Shown one piece after another: positions 59,001 to 64,000 of a stretch of DNA of 64,000 nucleotides (position 1 is the first letter of the stretch; each line of letters opens with the position of its first letter). The notes beneath the pieces are model-generated. The model was not told the origin of the DNA, did not search any database, and worked only from the letters and a program-made list of their open reading frames with translations. Made by a program: the position numbers and the translations under genes. Origin of the DNA: Neonectria sp. B-13 (lineage: Eukaryota > Ascomycota > Sordariomycetes > Hypocreales > Nectriaceae); the NCBI GenBank assembly GCA_002682825.1, contig NOKP01000008.1, positions 558,001 to 622,000 of the forward strand, in the 5' to 3' direction.

Positions 59001-62000
59001 AACGTCTGTGGTTTGGACTTGTGGCATTCGAGGTAGGAAAAAAAAAAGAACTGCTGCAGAACCCTGTGCGAAGACGTACTCCAGCGACGGCGCCAACAAA
59101 AAGCGACCATCAGGATTACGATATGTGTCGAAGTCTTTCCTGCAGGTGTCTCCTTTGAAAAAGCGGAGAGCCTGTTCGAGTAGGCTGATCTGTTCTTCGA
59201 CGTCTTCCGGAATAGTGGCTCCAGCCGCGATAAGTCTGCGCACTAATGGGAATGCGGATAACTCTCGTCCAGCCGCCACGAAGAGTGCATTTTTGTTGCC
59301 ACTGAATTCCAAATCATAGCCTCTGGTAATGAAGAGATCTGTTCGGGAGTGTGACTCTTGACGACGCTCGCTATCCCCTTGTACGTTGACGTCTGCACCC
59401 ACCAAGATAAAACACTCCAAGATATGTTCCGAGCAGTATTTCGCAGCCATTTGTATCGGATACATGGCTTGGCCCCCGGGATCGTTGGGGTTGGAGCCAC
59501 TCTTGAGAAGGAACTCGATCACTTCCTCTTGCTGATGTTCCTTGGCCTTTCTTGGCTGATCAAAAAGTGACGGACAGTAATTGATTACTGAGGAGTCAAA
59601 CCTGGCAAATCCTCTCAATGTTGCTTGAAGTGGCGAAATGACTGATAACTTGATGTGCTCATCTTGACTTGTTTGCGATTCGACCTCCGGTTTACGAACA
59701 TATGATGGTAACGGTAGCCGCTCTGGATGTGTTATGATCGGAGCGAAGCTCTTGTCAAGTGAAGGTGTATTAACATCGACAAGAAGCTCTAAAACGAGGT
59801 AGCGTACGGTATCAATATGACCATTCTCGCTTGAAATCATTAGAGCGCAGGTCAACGCGGGGCTTGTTGATGCCAGCAGTAATTGCGGCCAGTAGGACGA
59901 AAGCAATCTCATCATGTCGACTCGACCACCGGCTGCCGCTGCGACAAAGGCTTCTTCACCCGACGGCGGCAGTCGGTCTTGGAGGGACGGTGATTCGAGA
60001 AGAAGTTGGGTAAGTGTGATCTGTCCATGCAAAGCACTGACTTGGAGCGCGTAGTTCACTTCTGTCTTTGACAGTAGCTTGTGGTGTTCCGTTTCGAGTA
60101 TGGTGGTCGCAAGGGGAACATCTCCCGTTTTGCAACTGGTTGTGAAGTCCAAAACTAGCGTGTCCTTGCTAATGTCAGTCTCCTGGTATCTTTCAGCGGT
60201 CGTGAAAAGCGTTTCCTTCAATTTAGCACACTCGTCCGCGGAGCAGTGCTGCGAAGCCAATGCAAGAGCAAAGTCCACCGCTTTTGATTGTTGATGTTTG
60301 TGCGCCTCCACGAGCATTGATTCAATGCAGAGGCTCATACGCTGTTGATCTTTGACATGCTCAGCTAAGATGCGAAGAACGGGCAGTCGACCATTTGCTG
60401 CAGCTGCCTCGATGGCAGAGTAGATCCCGTCATCATGGATACCCAGGACGTCTTGTTGCTCCAGCAGTAGTCTGACTGTTGTCTCATGGCCTGCTGAGGC
60501 AGCAGCCTCAAGAGGAAAGTTATCATGACGTGAATGGCCACTAGGCCTGTAGCCGATAGCTGAAACTTCTTCGGTATTAAGCTGGTCCATCTTGTCGTCG
60601 TCTGCGGCAGACTGGAAGATTGTCTCCATGTCAGTGATGGGCTGTTTTGGCCTGCAGGTTCTGACTTCTTTGGCTCGGCTCCAGGAGTCTTCTTCATTCC
60701 GAAGTCGGTCCCTTCCAGGGTATGTAAGTCGGTCTCGTCCAGGGGATGCACGTCTCAGAAGCGCTTTGTATGGTGATGGACGCGGATTGTAGGCCAATCC
60801 CTCCTGAGGCGGTGTGCGAAACTTATAGCCTTTCCGTTGCATCAGCATAATGATATGTTGATGACCACCTTCCGAAGCCGCGTGAAACGCATCTTTGGAA
60901 TATCCCTCTTTGTGAACGTCGGCTTTGGCGTCTATCAGAAGTTCCACGGTGTCAATCTGACCATGATATGCTGCAGCTTGTAAAGCTGATCCGTAGAAGC
61001 CAGTTTTCTGATTGACGTTGGCCCCTTCCTGAATGAGAAGCTTCACGATGGAGGTGTGCCCTTTTAAAGCCGCAGCTTGGAGTGCATCACCGAAGGGCCC
61101 GCAAGCGTCGATGTCTGCCCCTTTATCCAGGAGTAGCCGGAGTAGAGGCTGATAGTTGAGCAATGACGCCGTTCTCAGAGGTGTTCCAAAAGCCCCTTCA
61201 GCTTCGACATCTATTCCTTGATCCAGGAGAGATTCGACCATGCTTTTGTGGTTGTGCAAAGTTGCAAGAGCGATAGCATCTTGAGGTAGGAGGTTTCGGT
61301 TTTTGGAATTTTGGCCGAGGAATTGGCGAAGAACCCCGACCTGGCCGCCTTGTATTGCCTTTCTGAGCTTCCTCTCCATTTTTTCAGTGTTCTTGTTTTG
61401 CGAAGAGAATGTTGAATGCTGAAGTCGTTGGACGACTCTGACAAAGCCTACCAGAGCAGCATCTTCCAGGACTTCGTCGTAGTTGTCTCCAGTCTCGATG
61501 ACGGAATCTAAGTCCACGAGGTAAAGTGCCACATCTTCTCGTCTACCTCGGAAAGCAGCCTGTAATGCATTTTTGAAGGCGGAACCGCATGAGAGCCTCG
61601 CACTGAGTCTCACAAGTTTGTCCACCACCTCCACATGGCCTGCGAAGCAAGCAGCGTGTAGTGGGCTGCCGTGCTTCCCACACTCAACATTTATGTTAGC
61701 GCCACGGGCTACAAGTTTAGACACCGTCGTTAGGTGCCCAAATGCAGCGGCAAGGTAGAGAGGCGTGTGTCCCAGCTCGTTCTGTTGGTTGACGTCCAGA
61801 CAATCGAGGTTTGATAAGGCCACACCTAGAATGTAATCGAGCCCAAATATGCTCACCAAGAACAGAAAACCAGAGTCAGAGTCTGGAATGGCGTCAAGAG
61901 CTGGTTTCATGGCGTGGTCTCGAGGGAGAATTGGAACGAGGTCTCGCACGCTCCCAACCCATGATTCGAAAGACAGAGTGGGTTCCCAATCTTCGTCAAA

Positions 62001-64000
62001 GATAAACGACAATACATCATGCATAAGACGTTCGAACGCTGAGGTGTTGTTACCCAGGTTCTGCGCCATCATCGAGTGTACGGGCCAGTACATCGCGGCG
62101 TAGACGTAGAAATCGTCGCTTGGTACCAGTAGGCCCTTGTCAGTGGCTGGCCCGCGCGAGCAAGCTTCGACGCAGAGAGAAGCCAGGAGGTTATGCGCTG
62201 TGGCAGCGGCGAAGGCTTCGTGGAGGCCTAGGAAATCCTGGACCGATTGATGTGCAAAGCGTATAACGTTGCAGCTAGTGTCTAGAGTAACCAAGTTCGC
62301 ACATATAGTCATCATCTGAGTGAGCCCCAGAGTCGAATCCTGGCCAGCCGTCAGGGCCGCCAAAAGGGCTACTGGTGTCAGAGGCTCTCTCATGTAGAGA
62401 ACCCAGGATAGAATCTTTACTGCGATATTGCGAGCCATTTCACCCGTCTTTAAAATGTGGTTCAGAGACTCCTGATAGAGCTGGTTGATATCCTCTGGTA
62501 GCTTAGTTTGCAAGGCCGACACGACATCGTCCTCAACGGTTTCTCGGCAAACGCGCTCGACTTGGAGTTTGACCCAGAGAAACCTTGGTAGCGTCAGTTC
62601 AGGGACCAATACACAGAGGCGCGCGGAAATAATATTCGCAGGAAAAAAAAGACTTACATTTCACCAGCTCCATCGAGAAGCGCTTGTGTCAACATGCTCC
62701 GTGTTTCAGAAGACAGGTTCCCTTCGAGAAGCAGCTTCTTTGCCACAACGCCATCAACCAAATAGTCGACAAACGTCTCCATGTCTTGCTGAGTCTCGCG
62801 ACTGGTGATTTGAATTTGAAAGTCGGAAGCGAGGGCGATGGCTGTATGACTTGAGCTCCTGCCCGTGACGAAAATTTTGACGACATTGTCTGCTTTCGAG
62901 ATAATCTCCCTTAGTGCTTCGATAAGAATAGATCGGTCGTTGTCCTCGACGCTATCGATACCATCTATGATGATCGAGATTGGATCTTCCTCAGCAAGTT
63001 CCAAGATGAGCCGCACACAATCTCTGGTCCGGAGCTTCGGCATATCAAGCTTGCCGGCCCCTGCTAGGGCGACTTGTCGCTCGAACTCTAAGCAGAGGAA
63101 ATCTTTCATCTTTGTCCGATGTGTTTTATCGAGTGCAAGCTGGGCGAGGATGGTTCTCATCACATCATCAGAGGAACGGCGTGCCTTCTCGAACTCGGGG
63201 TTTGCGCAGTAGAAGTACCCAAATGGAGCCGCGGAAGCGTTGTTGCCGGCCATTGATAACAAGGAGTCCACGACAACAGAGCATAGCGTCGATTTTCCCG
63301 AACCTGGAATGCCGTGAAGCAATAGCATTGAGGGAGAACTTGATGTTTGCCAGTCAGTGTAGTCCTTGTGATTGAGCACCCATTGGCCGGCCCCTGATAG
63401 ACGCGATTGGGCGATGAATTGATGGTGGCTGTAATACGGCGCTACCGATAGCCACTCAAGGATTTCGTTGTATTTGTCTTCCGAGAGAGACCGAAAAGCC
63501 TGGGTGGAGAGTCTTGTGAAGGCATTCTCGAGGGAGCGCAGTGTCTCTGCGTCTGCCAATTTGGCAAATTCGTTGACTTCGTTTTCTCGGTCAAGCATTT
63601 CCTTCGCTCGCTCTTCGTTGACCGTGCGGAACGGACTCTTCAGTAGTCGAACTGCCATATATCAGTTTTTGTGAAAGGGAATGGAATGACACAGGCTGAT
63701 GCTTACTCCTGGTTTTCTCTCCGAAGAACTTAACCGCATGGCTCAGATGGGTGAGAATCTCGGCATAGAGGCGTGTCAAAGCATCCTCCACCTTCAGCTC
63801 TATCTCGGATTGCGTTCCTTGCAGGTACAGCTCCTCGAAAACACGATACCGGGCTATCATTCGAGCGATGTTTTCCACTTTCCAATCAGTCAGCTCCATT
63901 TTGATACATATTGTGGTTCGTCCTTAATCACACTTACAATCACTAACCGTGGCGGCAAAAATCTGGACTTCACACACAGATATCTGGAGCAAGAACCTGA
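56085..64000 (-). CDS. giant NACHT-type STAND NTPase with ankyrin repeats (5' end outside window)
   Basis: Exons seen: 64000-63938 (partial, open throughout), 63877-63707, 63651-62658 and 62583-56085; all joints are in phase, giving about 2,574 visible residues. A helical N-terminal region (VEDALTRLYAEILTHLSHAV) resembles the domain that precedes NACHT in many fungal proteins. The NTPase shows Walker A LLHGIPGSGKSTL, Walker B SIIIDGIDSVED and the sensor-like KIFVTGRSS. It is followed by a winged-helix-like region (PEDINQLYQESLNHILKTGE; IRFAHQSVQDFLG). From about visible residue 620 to the end there are roughly thirty ankyrin repeats. Fungal NLR-like proteins of this architecture are proposed non-self or damage sensors. 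An ATG at 63899 is a less likely alternative start, since splicing to the upstream open exon is in phase. Cytosolic; ligand unknown. Confidence 0.88.

Overview
The window is nuclear DNA of a filamentous ascomycete, most likely a Sordariomycete. Genes are split by short introns (about 45-100 nt, GTRNGT donors, CTRAC-like branch points). There are several Zn2Cys6 regulators, MFS and APC permeases, a PTH11-like membrane protein, a Clr5-domain protein and a NACHT-ankyrin protein, all typical of these fungi. I reconstructed exons by hand, requiring consistent reading phase and family conservation across each junction. No tRNA, rRNA, CRISPR or intact transposon was recognised.

Layout. 0.7-8.8 kb: a small secreted Ser/Thr-rich protein, a doubtful small membrane protein, a Clr5-ankyrin protein and an F-box protein. 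9.3-12.6 kb: an AflR-like regulator convergent with a 14-TM AflT-like efflux pump, with no biosynthetic enzyme beside them. 13.3-18.6 kb: a fragment of a sugar permease, a Zn2Cys6 regulator and a GH36 alpha-galactosidase. 19.7-31.4 kb: an APC permease, an ACS-type MFS symporter divergent from an amidohydrolase, and two Zn2Cys6 regulators, which looks like a nitrogen-compound catabolic locus. 32.0-36.6 kb: a HOL1-type MFS transporter divergent from an AmdS-like amidase. 38.7-40.2 kb: a PTH11-like membrane protein. 40.9-45.6 kb: glucosamine-6-phosphate deaminase and a hexokinase-family GlcNAc kinase, the core of N-acetylglucosamine catabolism. Both promoters carry CCGGCA-N4/5-TGCCGG inverted repeats. 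45.8-47.8 kb: a second HOL1-type transporter. 48.6-56.1 kb: a secreted protein of unknown family divergent from a GH2 beta-galactosidase, followed by a lactose-permease-like pseudogene. 56.1 kb to the right edge: a giant NACHT-ankyrin protein (more than 2,570 residues visible) whose 5' end lies outside the window.

The region is best read as an accessory nutrient-scavenging neighbourhood: galactosides, amides and amidohydrolase substrates, and amino sugars, each with its own transporter and often its own regulator, bounded on each side by ankyrin-repeat receptor-like proteins. Two sugar permease genes are decayed, so part of the galactoside capacity is being lost or has been replaced. The most testable new points are the shared promoter motif of the GlcNAc pair, the broken permease beside an intact beta-galactosidase, the unassigned secreted protein sharing that beta-galactosidase's promoter, a 17-nt micro-exon, and GC-AG introns.
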